Assembly (NCBI GenBank): GCA_028867335.1
Contig: JAGWGN010000003.1
Location: 1-62,553, forward strand
Direction: 5' to 3'
Origin: Microcaldota archaeon
Lineage (GTDB): Archaea > Micrarchaeota > Micrarchaeia > Micrarchaeales > CABMGC01
Length of the DNA: 62,553 bases
A program made the translations under genes and the position numbers. Shown piece after piece: positions 39,472 to 48,605 of the stretch (position 1 is its first letter; each line of letters starts with the position of its first letter). The notes under the pieces are model-generated. The model ran no database searches and was not told the origin of the DNA. It worked only from the letters and a program-made list of their open reading frames with translations.

Positions 39472-40113
39472 TTATTCACTGCCCAGGCTCTGCCAAGCCC
39501 GCATTACATCCTTATGGACGTCATTAGGGGACTGATTCCCATCTATCCTGCACCAGATGGTCTCATATTTCTTGGAAAGTTGTCTGTATGCGCCCTCCTG
39601 GGCCTCAAGGCTCTCGACTTTGTCGTACTGCCTCTTCTCATCGCCTCGGCTGTTTATCCTTTCAAAAGCGACCTTTGGAGACACATCGATGAAGAAAACA
39701 ATTTGTGGAAGCGGCAGCTTGCTGTGGACCTCTGAAATCCATCCCAAGTCCGAATAAGGCTTAGGCGCAAAAGCCGCAACATGCACCGCGGTGGAGAACC
39801 AATTTCTGTCGCTTATTATTGTGTGCCCCGCCTCCATTTTTGGTATCGTGAATCGAATAAAACGTTCGTATCTTTCGGCAACGAAGAGGAGCTGCATGCC
39901 CATTATGCCAAGGGGGTCACTCTTTTCTAGAAGCTCGCTTTTTATCATCTTCCCGAGCTTGCTTTCGTAGTCCGGTTCTTTGGCAAGTATGCATTTAGGG
40001 TTCTCCTTCCTGAGCACCTCGTAAAATAGCTTTACCTGAGTGCTCTTTCCTGAGCCTTCTAGACCCTCAAATACGATATAGTTTATAGGTCTTGTTTTTG
40101 TGGAAGCCTCCAA
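39472..40113 (-). CDS. tmk: Thymidylate kinase
   Basis: Phosphorylates dTMP to dTDP for DNA synthesis. The 213-residue protein has P-loop FEGLEGSGKSTQ, the DRx-like motif (IISDRNWFSTAVHV) and a lid-like segment NSRGDEKRQYDKVE. It lies near SHMT and a ThyX-like gene, all involved in making dTTP. Divergently read from glyA across a 105-base gap. Confidence 0.92.
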   Translation of the reverse strand: MEASTKTRPINYIVFEGLEGSGKSTQVKLFYEVLRKENPKCILAKEPDYESKLGKMIKSELLEKSDPLGIMGMQLLFVAERYERFIRFTIPKMEAGHTIISDRNWFSTAVHVAAFAPKPYSDLGWISEVHSKLPLPQIVFFIDVSPKVAFERINSRGDEKRQYDKVESLEAQEGAYRQLSKKYETIWCRIDGNQSPNDVHKDVMRAWQSLGSE

Positions 40114-40218
40114 GATAGCACCGGTAAATGATATTTGATTTAGCTGAATATAAACCTTCTCTAAGATTCGTAGAAAACCATTTATGCCTTGATAGCGATA
40201 CTGATATGTTGTGGTTAA

Positions 40219-41568
40219 ATGGGGGAGTTCAAGGTTTTGGAGGGAATAGACCCTAAGCTGGCGGAAGCGATGAAGAGCGAGGTCAGGCGGCAGAGGAACA
40301 CCCTAGAACTCATTCCTTCGGAGAACTTCGCGAGCATAAACGTGATACGCGCGCTTGGCTCTGTCTTGACAAACAAGTACTCCGAAGGGTACCCTGGAAA
40401 GAGGTACTACGGAGGGAATGAGTTCGTCGACGTTGTTGAGAACCTCGCGATCGACAGGGCGAAGGCGCTCTTCAAGGTTCCGCATGTAAATGTTCAGCCA
40501 TACTCCGGATCGCCTGCGAACTTCGCTGTGTACGCGGCGCTCTGCAAGCCAGGAGACACGATAATGGGGCTCAACCTTCAGGACGGCGGGCACCTCACAC
40601 ATGGATTCAGCGCAAGCGTCACGGGAAAATTCTTCAACAGCGTGGCATACCACGTAAAGCCCGACGGATACATCGACATCGATGAGGTCAGGCGGCTCGC
40701 GGTCGAGAACAAGCCAAAGCTTATCTGGATCGGTGCCACAGCGTATGCAAGAGCGCTCCCATTCGCAGAATTCGCAAAGATTGCTGATGAGGTTGGGGCG
40801 TACCTTGTTTCAGACATCGCGCACATTGCTGGCCTTGTTGCCGGTGGTGCGCATGAGAGCCCTGTAGACTATGTTCACATTGTAACCACAACCACCCACA
40901 AGACGCTGCGCGGACCAAGAGGCGCGATGATAATGGTGACTGAGAAAGGACTAAAGAAAAATCCTGATCTCGGAAACCTGATAGACAAGACCGTTTTCCC
41001 AGGCCTTCAGGGAGGACCGCATGACAACACTACTGCAGCACTCGCACTCGCGCTGCTTGAGGCATCGCAACCGCAGTTCAAAGAGTATGCAAAGCAGATA
41101 GTGAAAAATGCAAAAGCGCTCGGGGAGGAACTCTCGAAGAGGGGATTGACCCTTGTTACTGGGGGAACGGACAACCATCTGATACTAATTGATCTCTCAA
41201 AGAGATACGGGCCTGGAACAGGCGCGTTTGCACAGGACGCACTTGACCTTGCGGGGATAGTGTGCAACAAGAACACAGTTCCTGCGGAGCCTGCAAGCCC
41301 GTTCTATCCGAGCGGGATAAGGATTGGGACCCCTGCGATAACCTCGAGGGGGATGAAGGAGGAGGAGATGGGGCTGATTGCCGAATATATTTTCGAGGCG
41401 GTGGAGCTGATTGAGGGACATGAGATGCCGACCGACAAGGAGAAGAGGGCGCAGGCAATACAAACGTTCAAGGAAGAGATGAAAAACAGCCCAAAGATCA
41501 AGGAGATAGCCGCAAAGGTCCTTGAGCTGTGCGGCAGATTCCCTCTTTACCCGGAAATAGAATTATAA
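40219..41568 (+). CDS. glyA: Serine hydroxymethyltransferase
   Basis: A PLP enzyme (fold type I) of 449 residues converting serine plus a tetrahydropterin to glycine and the methylene carrier. Motifs: LELIPSENFAS near the N-terminus, RYYGGNEFVD, VNVQPYSGSPANFAVY, and the PLP-Lys segment TTTTHKTLRGPRG (Lys). The methylene carrier is what ThyX uses to make dTMP; the next gene is ThyX-like and tmk is upstream, so the three form a thymidylate group. Confidence 0.97.
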   Translation: MGEFKVLEGIDPKLAEAMKSEVRRQRNTLELIPSENFASINVIRALGSVLTNKYSEGYPGKRYYGGNEFVDVVENLAIDRAKALFKVPHVNVQPYSGSPANFAVYAALCKPGDTIMGLNLQDGGHLTHGFSASVTGKFFNSVAYHVKPDGYIDIDEVRRLAVENKPKLIWIGATAYARALPFAEFAKIADEVGAYLVSDIAHIAGLVAGGAHESPVDYVHIVTTTTHKTLRGPRGAMIMVTEKGLKKNPDLGNLIDKTVFPGLQGGPHDNTTAALALALLEASQPQFKEYAKQIVKNAKALGEELSKRGLTLVTGGTDNHLILIDLSKRYGPGTGAFAQDALDLAGIVCNKNTVPAEPASPFYPSGIRIGTPAITSRGMKEEEMGLIAEYIFEAVELIEGHEMPTDKEKRAQAIQTFKEEMKNSPKIKEIAAKVLELCGRFPLYPEIEL

Positions 41569-43275
41569 TTTTGGCATCTGACTCTTTTTTACCGCCATCC
41601 TTATTTCTGAATCAAGTCTCCCAAGAGTCTTCTCGCTCATGTCAAGGTAGGTCATCGGATCGGTTACAGTTGGGTGGACCGCCTTTACCTTCATTGCCAT
41701 GTCCTGCACGAGCCTCCTGTAGTCAGGGTGGCCCTGATGCGTTGATCGCAGCTCGCAGAGATGGTAGAGCTGCCGAGCGTTTAGCTTGTAGTACCATCTT
41801 ATGTTGAACCCGAAGGTGACGACGTACTGTGCCTGGTACGGGTGGGTTGGGAGCAGCTTGTTGTATATGTCCACGACGCCTGCCATCTTGCTTTCGTAAT
41901 CATCGGCTATTCCTATCGCCCTGTAAGCCTCCCTGGTGTCGTATCCGAGCTCGACGCCGAAGTTCTGCCTCTCCTGTGTTCCGATCCTGTGCCTTTGGAT
42001 GTCGCGGTATATGCCGATCCTTCCCTTGAGGTCAAATGTGTAGTCAAGATTTTCAAATGCCCTTCCCGGCTTGTGCCTCCTGTTTGTTCTCTTGCCGACA
42101 TATGTGTTGATCAGGCTCTTTCGATCCTGTGCACTCATAGTTTTTGCCTGCTCTCTCGCCTGCTTGATGCTCATGCCCCTCGAAAACTTGTAGATTATGG
42201 CTGAAGCGAGAATTATCTGCGCGCTTTCGTCAGGATTTGAGGAATCCTCCCCCGCGTACTCGCTCAGGGAGACTGTCTCCTCCTTTGAAACGATTCCCTT
42301 CGCCATCTGCGAGACCGCCTCGAAGGTGTTCGCTGAACGGGTCCTGTAGAAGTTCTGCATCGATGTTCCGTGATCGTCATGCACCCTCTTCACCAGCGAC
42401 GGGACGAGCTTCTTGAGCTCCCCTGAAAGCCTCTGCGCTATCCACCTCGACTCTGCAAGCGGAGATGAGAGCATCTTGTTTAGCATGTTTTCGTACGACC
42501 TTGCATCCATGCTCGCACCGACGTGCGTGAGCGTTGACATTGGGAGGTAATCGCGCAGGAAATCAAGCGCGTTTGCCTTGATTGCGTTTTCGTAGGACTT
42601 GCGAAGGTCCATCTCGGTTATCCCTGACTCCTCCTCGAGCTGCCCTGTGAACTCGGTGACCTTCACCACCTTGCTTCCAATTCTAAACCCTATGTCATCA
42701 ATCTTGTTTGTGTCGCTGATGTATTTCATCATCGGCTCCATATGCCTTGAGTAGGAATCGAAGAGCCCGTTCATGAGTAAGATGTATTCGTCAGCATACC
42801 TTGACCCCATTATGTCAGGCTCCTTGTAGAACATGTACTCCCCGTTTGGGAGCTTCTTGTCAAATGCGACGTATCTCGTTGATTTTTCGATGTAGGAGCC
42901 AAGCCTGCAGTCCTCTATGTCCTTCACCGCGACGTTCGAGACGTATTCGCAGGATGTCGGAAGGCCCCCGACCATCTCCTGAATGGAGTCATCCCCATAG
43001 TCAACCAGCCACGCGTCAAAGAACTCCCTTCCCCTAGCCTTGTTGGGATAGAACTCCTTGAGGTAGAGCCTTCTGCTTGTGAGTGCCGTCCTTGAGTACC
43101 TTGAAAGGAGCGCCCCTGCCTGCTCGGGGGTGAAATCTTCAGATATTCGCCATGCGAAGATGTTGCTGTCTAGGTTGGTAACATTGCTGCCGAGGAGCTC
43201 CGCCTCCTCTTCGCTGAACTGTTCTACAGCGACGCCCTTGTCGCCCTCATTGAATGAGAGCATATAATCAGACAT
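41563..43275 (-). CDS. Tandem ThyX-like (flavin-dependent thymidylate synthase) protein
   Basis: A 570-residue protein made of two ThyX-like halves. The first half has CRLGSYIEKSTRYVAF, aligning with the ThyX signature RHRxxSxxExSxRY (last part intact, RHR changed to DCR), and RDYLPMSTLTHVGASMDAR. The second half has RDIQRHRIGTQERQNF (RHR kept, later part changed) and LPTHPYQAQYVVTFGFNIRWYYKLNARQLYHLCELRS, the ThyX C-terminal helix pair. Together the halves supply one complete motif set. Role in dTMP synthesis is inferred from glyA and tmk next door. Convergent 6-base overlap with glyA. Confidence 0.8.
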   Translation of the reverse strand: MSDYMLSFNEGDKGVAVEQFSEEEAELLGSNVTNLDSNIFAWRISEDFTPEQAGALLSRYSRTALTSRRLYLKEFYPNKARGREFFDAWLVDYGDDSIQEMVGGLPTSCEYVSNVAVKDIEDCRLGSYIEKSTRYVAFDKKLPNGEYMFYKEPDIMGSRYADEYILLMNGLFDSYSRHMEPMMKYISDTNKIDDIGFRIGSKVVKVTEFTGQLEEESGITEMDLRKSYENAIKANALDFLRDYLPMSTLTHVGASMDARSYENMLNKMLSSPLAESRWIAQRLSGELKKLVPSLVKRVHDDHGTSMQNFYRTRSANTFEAVSQMAKGIVSKEETVSLSEYAGEDSSNPDESAQIILASAIIYKFSRGMSIKQAREQAKTMSAQDRKSLINTYVGKRTNRRHKPGRAFENLDYTFDLKGRIGIYRDIQRHRIGTQERQNFGVELGYDTREAYRAIGIADDYESKMAGVVDIYNKLLPTHPYQAQYVVTFGFNIRWYYKLNARQLYHLCELRSTHQGHPDYRRLVQDMAMKVKAVHPTVTDPMTYLDMSEKTLGRLDSEIRMAVKKSQMPKL

Positions 43276-43391
43276 CTAACCCCCAAAGGAGCTATGGGGG
43301 GTTAAAGGATTTAAGGGTATTGCCGCGCGCCTGAAACAAAATCACAGGATGTTATATAAATACTGAAACTGACAGTTGGATTGGGAAAGAA

Positions 43392-43997
43392 ATGAGATCG
43401 GAGCAGGAAGAAAGAGTGGCCCTTTTTGACATGGACGGGACCCTTGTCGATTACATCGGCCAACTCAGCAAAGACCTGGGAAAGTTAGGTGCCCCTGGTG
43501 AGCCAGAGATAACCGATGACCTAGACGATCTGCCATATCATATGCAAAACAGGGCGGATGTTATACGCTCCTCGGCAGATTGGTGGAGGACTTTGCCTAG
43601 GCTTGAACTGGGCTGGGACATTTTGAATGCTGCCAGGGAGCTGGATTATAGAATAATGATACTGACGCAGGGGCCTCGCAGGAATGCAGCGGCATGGACA
43701 GGCAAGAAACTATGGATAGACGAGAATCTTGGGCCCGATGTGGATGTGACAATTACAAGGGACAAGGGGCTTGTTTACGGCAAGGTGCTGGTAGATGATT
43801 TCCCAAAGTACGTGGAGCGGTGGCTTAAGTGGAGGAAGAACGGGCTTGTGATAATGCCGGCAAGGGAGATCAACAGAAATTTCACGCACCCGCAAGTTGT
43901 CAAATACGACGGCACAAACATGGATGAGGTTAGGGATGCGCTCAGGGAGAGGCTTAAATCCGCATTCAGAAAAGATTCGAGGGTCAAAGTAAAGTAG
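43392..43997 (+). CDS. HAD-family 5'(3')-deoxyribonucleotidase-like phosphatase
   Basis: A 201-residue protein. Motif I is ALFDMDGTLVDY, motif II is RIMILTQGPRRN, and motif IV is VLVDDFPKYVERWL. The pattern MDGTLVDY plus a small cap and late VDDFPKY resembles NT5C-type nucleotidases. Located beside thymidylate-synthesis genes, so dNMP turnover is plausible. A TATA-like TTATATAAATACT lies about 40 bases upstream. Confidence 0.82.
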   Translation: MRSEQEERVALFDMDGTLVDYIGQLSKDLGKLGAPGEPEITDDLDDLPYHMQNRADVIRSSADWWRTLPRLELGWDILNAARELDYRIMILTQGPRRNAAAWTGKKLWIDENLGPDVDVTITRDKGLVYGKVLVDDFPKYVERWLKWRKNGLVIMPAREINRNFTHPQVVKYDGTNMDEVRDALRERLKSAFRKDSRVKVK

Positions 43998-44007
43998 TGA
44001 GAGGGGA

Positions 44008-45234
44008 TTATTCTTTCTCGCGCTGCTTTGCATAGCGGTAGAGGCCTATTGAGAGCATACCGTTCGTTATCAGGATAACCAGGAAGACAATGTCTATCAG
44101 ATTAGGTATTACTATTCCCACGGTGGCCGGAAGGGTTGCTATTATTGCAGGGGCAAGCCCCTGTGCCACATAGAACCTTATAACTGTCGTGTCGCTCTTC
44201 TTGTGCTTCTTGTCAGAGATTATCCCGCTTAGAATCCCAGAGGTAAGGTACCTTATCCCCAGCATTATTATTGACATACCCACAGCTAGCGCTATTAGGA
44301 TGCCTTGCGGGCCTTGGGGGTTGAAGAGCATCCCTATGTAGACAAAGAAAAAAGTGCTTACAAAAAACGTTATCTCCTTCTGGTAGACCTTTATGTGGGA
44401 GATGTCCTGGAGCACGGGAGTAATCACGCTTCTTACGAGGAATTTCATGTCTGGAAGGTTAGCAAGAAGCATTCCGAAAATGAAAGTCGCCAGGGCACCG
44501 TTGAAGTTGAGGTACTCTGCGCTTCCGTAAACCGCAAGGACTATTGTCAGGGTGAGCATCCAGCTGTATTCGCTGCTGTACTTCTTGAACTTCTTGAGCA
44601 CAAAGACCCAGAATGCGGCAAAGAGAATCCCTATTAGTATCGAGCCCACTATAAACCCGAAGAGCTCGGCAGCGACGAAGTTGACGGTGTAGGTGCCTGT
44701 CGCCAGTATGTTGAAGAATATCAGGGGAATGACCAGGCTGAACACGTCGTTGAATACACTCTGGTATGCGAGCGTGGTCTTCATGCCATCGCTTATCTTT
44801 ATCACCTTGAAGAGGGCCGGAAGGGTTATGGAGCTGGTGCCGGAGAGGGCAAAGCCAGCCATCAGTGCCTGGACAATGCTCCAATTTTGTAAATAGTAGA
44901 GAATCAAGGTCACAGCCACACCAGTTATCACGCTGGTTGCAAGTGTGAATTTCGAGGCCTTGAGTAGGATGTCCCTGAGAGATGAGAGGCGTATGTTCAT
45001 TCCGACATCGAATAGGACAAACGCTATCGCTATTGCCGTTACAAACGGGGAGACCTGCGCCACCACGCTGCTAGAGGAGGTGTCCACAAGGTGCAGAATC
45101 GGCCCTATCGCAAGGCCTATTAGTAAAAGGGGCATTATGCTGGATATCTTGAGGCGGTAAAACATCGAGTTTAGTATGTACCCCAGGAAGACTATCCCTG
45201 CGAAAAGCAAGAAGAGCAATGCGACTTCGATCAT
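44008..45234 (-). CDS. Cation:proton antiporter (CPA2/KefB-type)
   Basis: A 408-residue membrane protein with about 12 transmembrane segments. IMPLLLIGLAIGPIL, GFALSGTSSITLPALF and FNGALATFIFGMLLANLPDMKF follow the sodium/hydrogen exchanger fold; the transport-core acidic residue lies in the unwound helix region. No RCK/TrkA-N domain is attached. Exports Na+ or K+ in exchange for protons. It lies 16 bases downstream of tRNA-Ser(TGA) on the same strand. Confidence 0.88.
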   Translation of the reverse strand: MIEVALLFLLFAGIVFLGYILNSMFYRLKISSIMPLLLIGLAIGPILHLVDTSSSSVVAQVSPFVTAIAIAFVLFDVGMNIRLSSLRDILLKASKFTLATSVITGVAVTLILYYLQNWSIVQALMAGFALSGTSSITLPALFKVIKISDGMKTTLAYQSVFNDVFSLVIPLIFFNILATGTYTVNFVAAELFGFIVGSILIGILFAAFWVFVLKKFKKYSSEYSWMLTLTIVLAVYGSAEYLNFNGALATFIFGMLLANLPDMKFLVRSVITPVLQDISHIKVYQKEITFFVSTFFFVYIGMLFNPQGPQGILIALAVGMSIIMLGIRYLTSGILSGIISDKKHKKSDTTVIRFYVAQGLAPAIIATLPATVGIVIPNLIDIVFLVILITNGMLSIGLYRYAKQREKE

Positions 45235-45249
45235 ATTTTCACCATTATG

Positions 45250-45374
45250 CGCCAGGGTAGGGATTTGAACCCTAAAGCCCGTGAGGGCACCGGTTTGCTT
45301 GTCGCATCATCTCCGAAGATCAGCTCTTGAGAGAATCTCAAGACCGGCGCGTTACCGGATTCTGCCACCCTGGC
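45250..45374 (-). tRNA. tRNA-Ser(TGA) with a 41-nt intron
   Basis: Read on the minus strand: acceptor GCCAGGG/CCCTGGC, discriminator G, T arm TAGGG-TTCAAAT-CCCTA, long variable arm GCCC-TCAC-GGGC (class II). Anticodon stem CCGGT/ACCGG encloses CT-TGA-G, an intron, then A. The anticodon is TGA, serine. The D arm is somewhat irregular. Mature length would be 84 nt. No encoded CCA. Confidence 0.93.
45296..45336 (-). other. tRNA intron at position 37/38
   Basis: The exon-intron junctions form a canonical bulge-helix-bulge motif: loop bases CTTG (32-35) pair with CAAG near the intron's 3' end. The two three-base bulges AG|A and CA|A hold the cleavage sites. The intron has an internal hairpin (ATCT-TCGG-AGAT). 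Its first part (ATTCT CTCAAG) can also pair with CTTGAG of the 5' exon, an alternative fold. Confidence 0.88.
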
Positions 45375-45482
45375 ACTACACTCTTTTGCGCGTGCAGTTT
45401 TATAACCATTTCTGGCTAGGCGTTCTGGGGCATTAAACGTATACTGGGAAATACTTATTAACAGCCAAATCAAAGCAGAAGC

Positions 45483-46172
45483 ATGGTAGGGACACGAAAG
45501 ATCTGCGCGGCAATAATGCCGCAGAGCACACACGAACTTCGGGGAATGCTTAAGGAAGCTGCAAGGCAACGGCCAGATTACCTTGAGCTTAGGCTCGACA
45601 GACTACAGGTGCAGGAGATTTCTAGTTCCTTGGCAGAGTTGGGAAGTATCAGGGCAGCAAATACGGTTCTTACTTTGAGAAGCAAAGAGGAGGGAGGGCA
45701 CTACGAAGGAGGCGACATGGAAAGGGCGAAGATTCTTGATATACTCACCAAACAAAACGCTATGTTCGTTGACGTTGAGGAGCCTTTTGCTAGAAGAAAC
45801 AGGGTTATTGTGAAAAGGATGAGGGAGGACGGAGCACGGGTTCTTTTATCATACCACAACTTTTACACGACGCCCATACCTAGAGTGCTAGGCAACCTGT
45901 GTGGCGAAATGCTTGAGAGAGGGGACGTTGCGAAAATAGTAACGACCGCCAACACGGCATTAGACAACCTGAAAATATTCAGGCTCTACGAGATGGCGAA
46001 TGCGGACGGGAAGCTACTTTCTTTTGCAATGGGGGAGTTGGGGCAGATATCCAGGATAATGAGCATAACGCACTACGGAGCTCCATTCACCTACTGCTCG
46101 CTTGGAGAGCCCATCGCCACAGGAATGCTGAGCATAAAGAAAATGAGGGGAATAATCAGGCACTTGCCGTGA
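45483..46172 (+). CDS. aroD: 3-dehydroquinate dehydratase, type I
   Basis: Shikimate-pathway step converting 3-dehydroquinate to 3-dehydroshikimate through a lysine Schiff base. The 229-residue barrel has PDYLELRLDRL (ExR), LLSYHNFYTTP (catalytic His), GDVAKIVTTAN (Schiff-base Lys) and FAMGELGQISRI near the C-terminus. The only aromatic-synthesis gene in the window. Overlaps mscL by 17 bases, convergently. Confidence 0.93.
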   Translation: MVGTRKICAAIMPQSTHELRGMLKEAARQRPDYLELRLDRLQVQEISSSLAELGSIRAANTVLTLRSKEEGGHYEGGDMERAKILDILTKQNAMFVDVEEPFARRNRVIVKRMREDGARVLLSYHNFYTTPIPRVLGNLCGEMLERGDVAKIVTTANTALDNLKIFRLYEMANADGKLLSFAMGELGQISRIMSITHYGAPFTYCSLGEPIATGMLSIKKMRGIIRHLP

Positions 46173-46569
46173 GCTTTGAGGTGCAGTTCGGGCACCTTGT
46201 CGCCTTTATGTTGATCGTGGAGAAACAGTACCTGCACTGCTTGGTCGAGATGCTCTCTGATTTGAGCTTCGACTCTATTCTCGAGAGCGGCTTTATTATG
46301 AAGAAGAAGAGCACGAATGCTATCACCACAAAGTTGATTATCGCATTGATGAACTCCCCGTAGGTTATCGTGCTGCCATTCACCACAACTGCGAGGTTTG
46401 CTACGTTTATGTGGCCAGGGATTCCTATGATCGGCGTGATTATGTTAGTGATGAAGGAGGTGACCACCGCGTTGAAGGCAACTCCGAACACCACCGCTGT
46501 TGCAAGGCCGACTACGTTCCCTTTGGAGATGAAGTCTTTGAACTCTGTCATCACAGTCTTGAAACTCAT
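46156..46569 (-). CDS. mscL: MscL mechanosensitive channel with C-terminal zinc ribbon
   Basis: A 137-residue protein. The N-terminal FKDFISKGNVVGLATAVVFGVAFNAVVTSFITNIITPIIG matches MscL's first pore helix; the second helix is AIINFVVIAFVLFFFI. After it, CRYCFSTINIKATRCPNC forms a CxxC-CxxC zinc ribbon in place of the bacterial C-terminal helix bundle. Releases solutes under osmotic down-shock. The ribbon may contact a cytoplasmic partner. Confidence 0.9.
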   Translation of the reverse strand: MSFKTVMTEFKDFISKGNVVGLATAVVFGVAFNAVVTSFITNIITPIIGIPGHINVANLAVVVNGSTITYGEFINAIINFVVIAFVLFFFIIKPLSRIESKLKSESISTKQCRYCFSTINIKATRCPNCTSKLTASA

Positions 46570-46605
46570 TTGTTCACCATGCTTGCATCATGTTTTTGAG
46601 CAGTC

Positions 46606-46680
46606 TGCTCCCGCCGGGATTTGAACCCGGGTCTCTAGCGTGAGAGGCTAACGTCCTTGACCGGACTAGACGACAGGAGC
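46606..46680 (-). tRNA. tRNA-Glu(CTC)
   Basis: Minus strand: acceptor GCTCCTG/CGGGAGC (one T-G pair), discriminator A, T arm CCGGG-TTCAAAT-CCCGG, anticodon stem TTAGC/GCTAG around loop CTCTCAC, anticodon CTC. Class I, no intron, no encoded CCA. Confidence 0.95.
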
Positions 46681-46781
46681 ACTGACTTTTCCTAGGTAAT
46701 ATGCCTAAACTGCTTAATAAACTTGATGGTTTTGTAGGCGTTCCGAACGATTTATAAGAATGTTCGGCAGATTAGAGTAGT

Positions 46782-47315
46782 ATGGCAGCATCCCATCTTG
46801 ACAGCAGGGAATTCCGCGACGGACTTCTAGGGACGGGGATTGCGGCAATCGGCCTTTTGCTCCTCTACTCCTTGATCGTAACGACTAACTACAGCCAGCT
46901 CTCAAATTCGATAGACAACCTATTTGTGGTCCAGCCGCCGATAAGATTCTACGTGAACGTGACGCCAATAAACTATCTGGGGCTTACCCACGTCGCGCTC
47001 AGCCAGAATTTCTGCCCGGAAAGCAACACGACAATTAAGCAGGCAGCGGCGAACTTCAGGCTAAACTACTACGTAAACGCAACTCCGGGGCAGGGATTCG
47101 CCTACTCGCTGGTATACGACCCGACGCAGATGAACATCACAAGGGTTGTTGTCCTTCCCCCTTTCAAGCTTGACTACTACTGGAACCACAAAATGAACGT
47201 CTCCGACTGTGTCGGATACCCTAATGCGCTTGAGAACTTCACCATGGTGATCCAGGCGCCGAACTCGACCTATGTCGGTAGCTTCTACGCGGTCGTCTTC
47301 GCCGATAAGAAGTAG
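46782..47315 (+). CDS. Unidentified exported protein with one N-terminal membrane anchor
   Basis: A 177-residue protein: short charged N-terminus, one transmembrane helix (LLGTGIAAIGLLLLYSLIV), then an exterior beta-rich domain with several N-glycosylation sequons (NVT, NTT, NAT, NIT, NVS, NST) and two Cys (NFCPES, SDCVGY) that may form a disulfide. Typical of archaeal surface-associated domains; function unknown. Own promoter (CGATTTATAAGA about 30 bases upstream). Confidence 0.75.
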   Translation: MAASHLDSREFRDGLLGTGIAAIGLLLLYSLIVTTNYSQLSNSIDNLFVVQPPIRFYVNVTPINYLGLTHVALSQNFCPESNTTIKQAAANFRLNYYVNATPGQGFAYSLVYDPTQMNITRVVVLPPFKLDYYWNHKMNVSDCVGYPNALENFTMVIQAPNSTYVGSFYAVVFADKK

Positions 47316-47384
47316 GCAGTTCCGCTAATGTGATAGCAATTTATCCCTTCGCAGCCCATACTGTTTGTTTCTATTTGTGATCTC

Positions 47385-48605
47385 ATGCCTCTTGCAGAAA
47401 AGTACGCACCAACGACGCTAAACCAGATGGTCGGCAACGAGGACTCGGTGGAGAGGCTCATGAAGTTTGCGATGGAATCGCACGGGCCGGGGACCCGCAG
47501 GCCGCTTCTTCTCTACGGGCCTTCAGGGACCGGGAAGACGACCGCTGCGCACGCGCTGGCGTACTCCAACGGCTTTGAGATACTCGAGATGAACGCAAGC
47601 GACTACCGCGACGCAGCGACGCTCAGCAACACCCTGATTCCGGCGAGCAAGTCCTCGGGCCTTTTCTCGAGGAAGCTGATAATAATACTAGACGAGATTG
47701 ACGAGCGCTCCGACAAGTTCGATGCGGGCTCTGAGAAGGTGATAATGCAGCTTGTCAAGGAGTCGAGGCACCCGATAATATTCATAGCAAGCGACTTCTG
47801 GGACAGGAAGATAAGCTTCCTGAGGGAATCCGTCGACAAGATTGAGTTCAAGAGGGTCAACAAGGAGGAGATAAGGAAGCTGATGAAGACGATCGTGAAG
47901 AAGGAAGGTGCAGAAATCAGCGACCAGACAATAGATCAGCTTGTGGCAAGGTCGAACGGGGACATACGCGGAGGCCTAAACGACCTAGAGGTGATGATGG
48001 GCGGCGTTCCGGAGCTCATCGAGAACCTTGGGATGCGGGACAGAAAGCTCGAGGTTTACGGTGTGCTCGACAAGATATTCCTCACGCGGAACTTTGATAC
48101 CGCCAGGGAAGCGGGGATGAACACGGACCTAGACAGCGACATGCTGATAAACTGGGTCGACGAGAACGTGCCCAACAGGTACACCTGGAAGCTGGACCTG
48201 ATTTCCGCATACGGCAACCTGGCGAGGGCCAGCTTCTTTTTGGGGCAGGCGAGCCGCAAGAGCTACTACGGATACCTGCGCTACTCGAGCATACTGATGA
48301 CAAGCGGGGTTTCGCTTGCGCCGAGCGGGGAGGTGAGCTACATGAAGAACTACGCCTTCCCGAACAACATAAAGCAGCTCAGCAAAAGCAAGGCAAGCCG
48401 CAACGCGGTCTCGGGCGCGATAGTGAAGCTTGTCTACGCCCTGCACGCAAGCAAGAAGGACATCTTCAACGGATACCTCCAGCTGCTCAAGGCGATGATA
48501 AAGGAGGGTACAAAGGAATATGGCGAGGAAAAGACGTTCGAATTCTTCCAGAGGACCTACTCCCTTGAGAAGGATGACATCAAGGCGATCCTTGCATCTA
48601 ATTAG
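47385..48605 (+). CDS. rfcL: Replication factor C large subunit
   Basis: Clamp loader subunit that opens PCNA with RfcS. The 406-residue AAA+ protein starts MPLAEKYAPTTLNQMVGNED (RFC box), has Walker A LLYGPSGTGKTTAAHAL, Walker B LIIILDEIDE, sensor NASD-like EMNASDYRD, and the C-terminal collar helices. A C-terminal PIP box is not obvious. The small subunit is not in the window. Overlaps the convergent 175-aa gene by 8 bases. Confidence 0.93.
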   Translation: MPLAEKYAPTTLNQMVGNEDSVERLMKFAMESHGPGTRRPLLLYGPSGTGKTTAAHALAYSNGFEILEMNASDYRDAATLSNTLIPASKSSGLFSRKLIIILDEIDERSDKFDAGSEKVIMQLVKESRHPIIFIASDFWDRKISFLRESVDKIEFKRVNKEEIRKLMKTIVKKEGAEISDQTIDQLVARSNGDIRGGLNDLEVMMGGVPELIENLGMRDRKLEVYGVLDKIFLTRNFDTAREAGMNTDLDSDMLINWVDENVPNRYTWKLDLISAYGNLARASFFLGQASRKSYYGYLRYSSILMTSGVSLAPSGEVSYMKNYAFPNNIKQLSKSKASRNAVSGAIVKLVYALHASKKDIFNGYLQLLKAMIKEGTKEYGEEKTFEFFQRTYSLEKDDIKAILASN

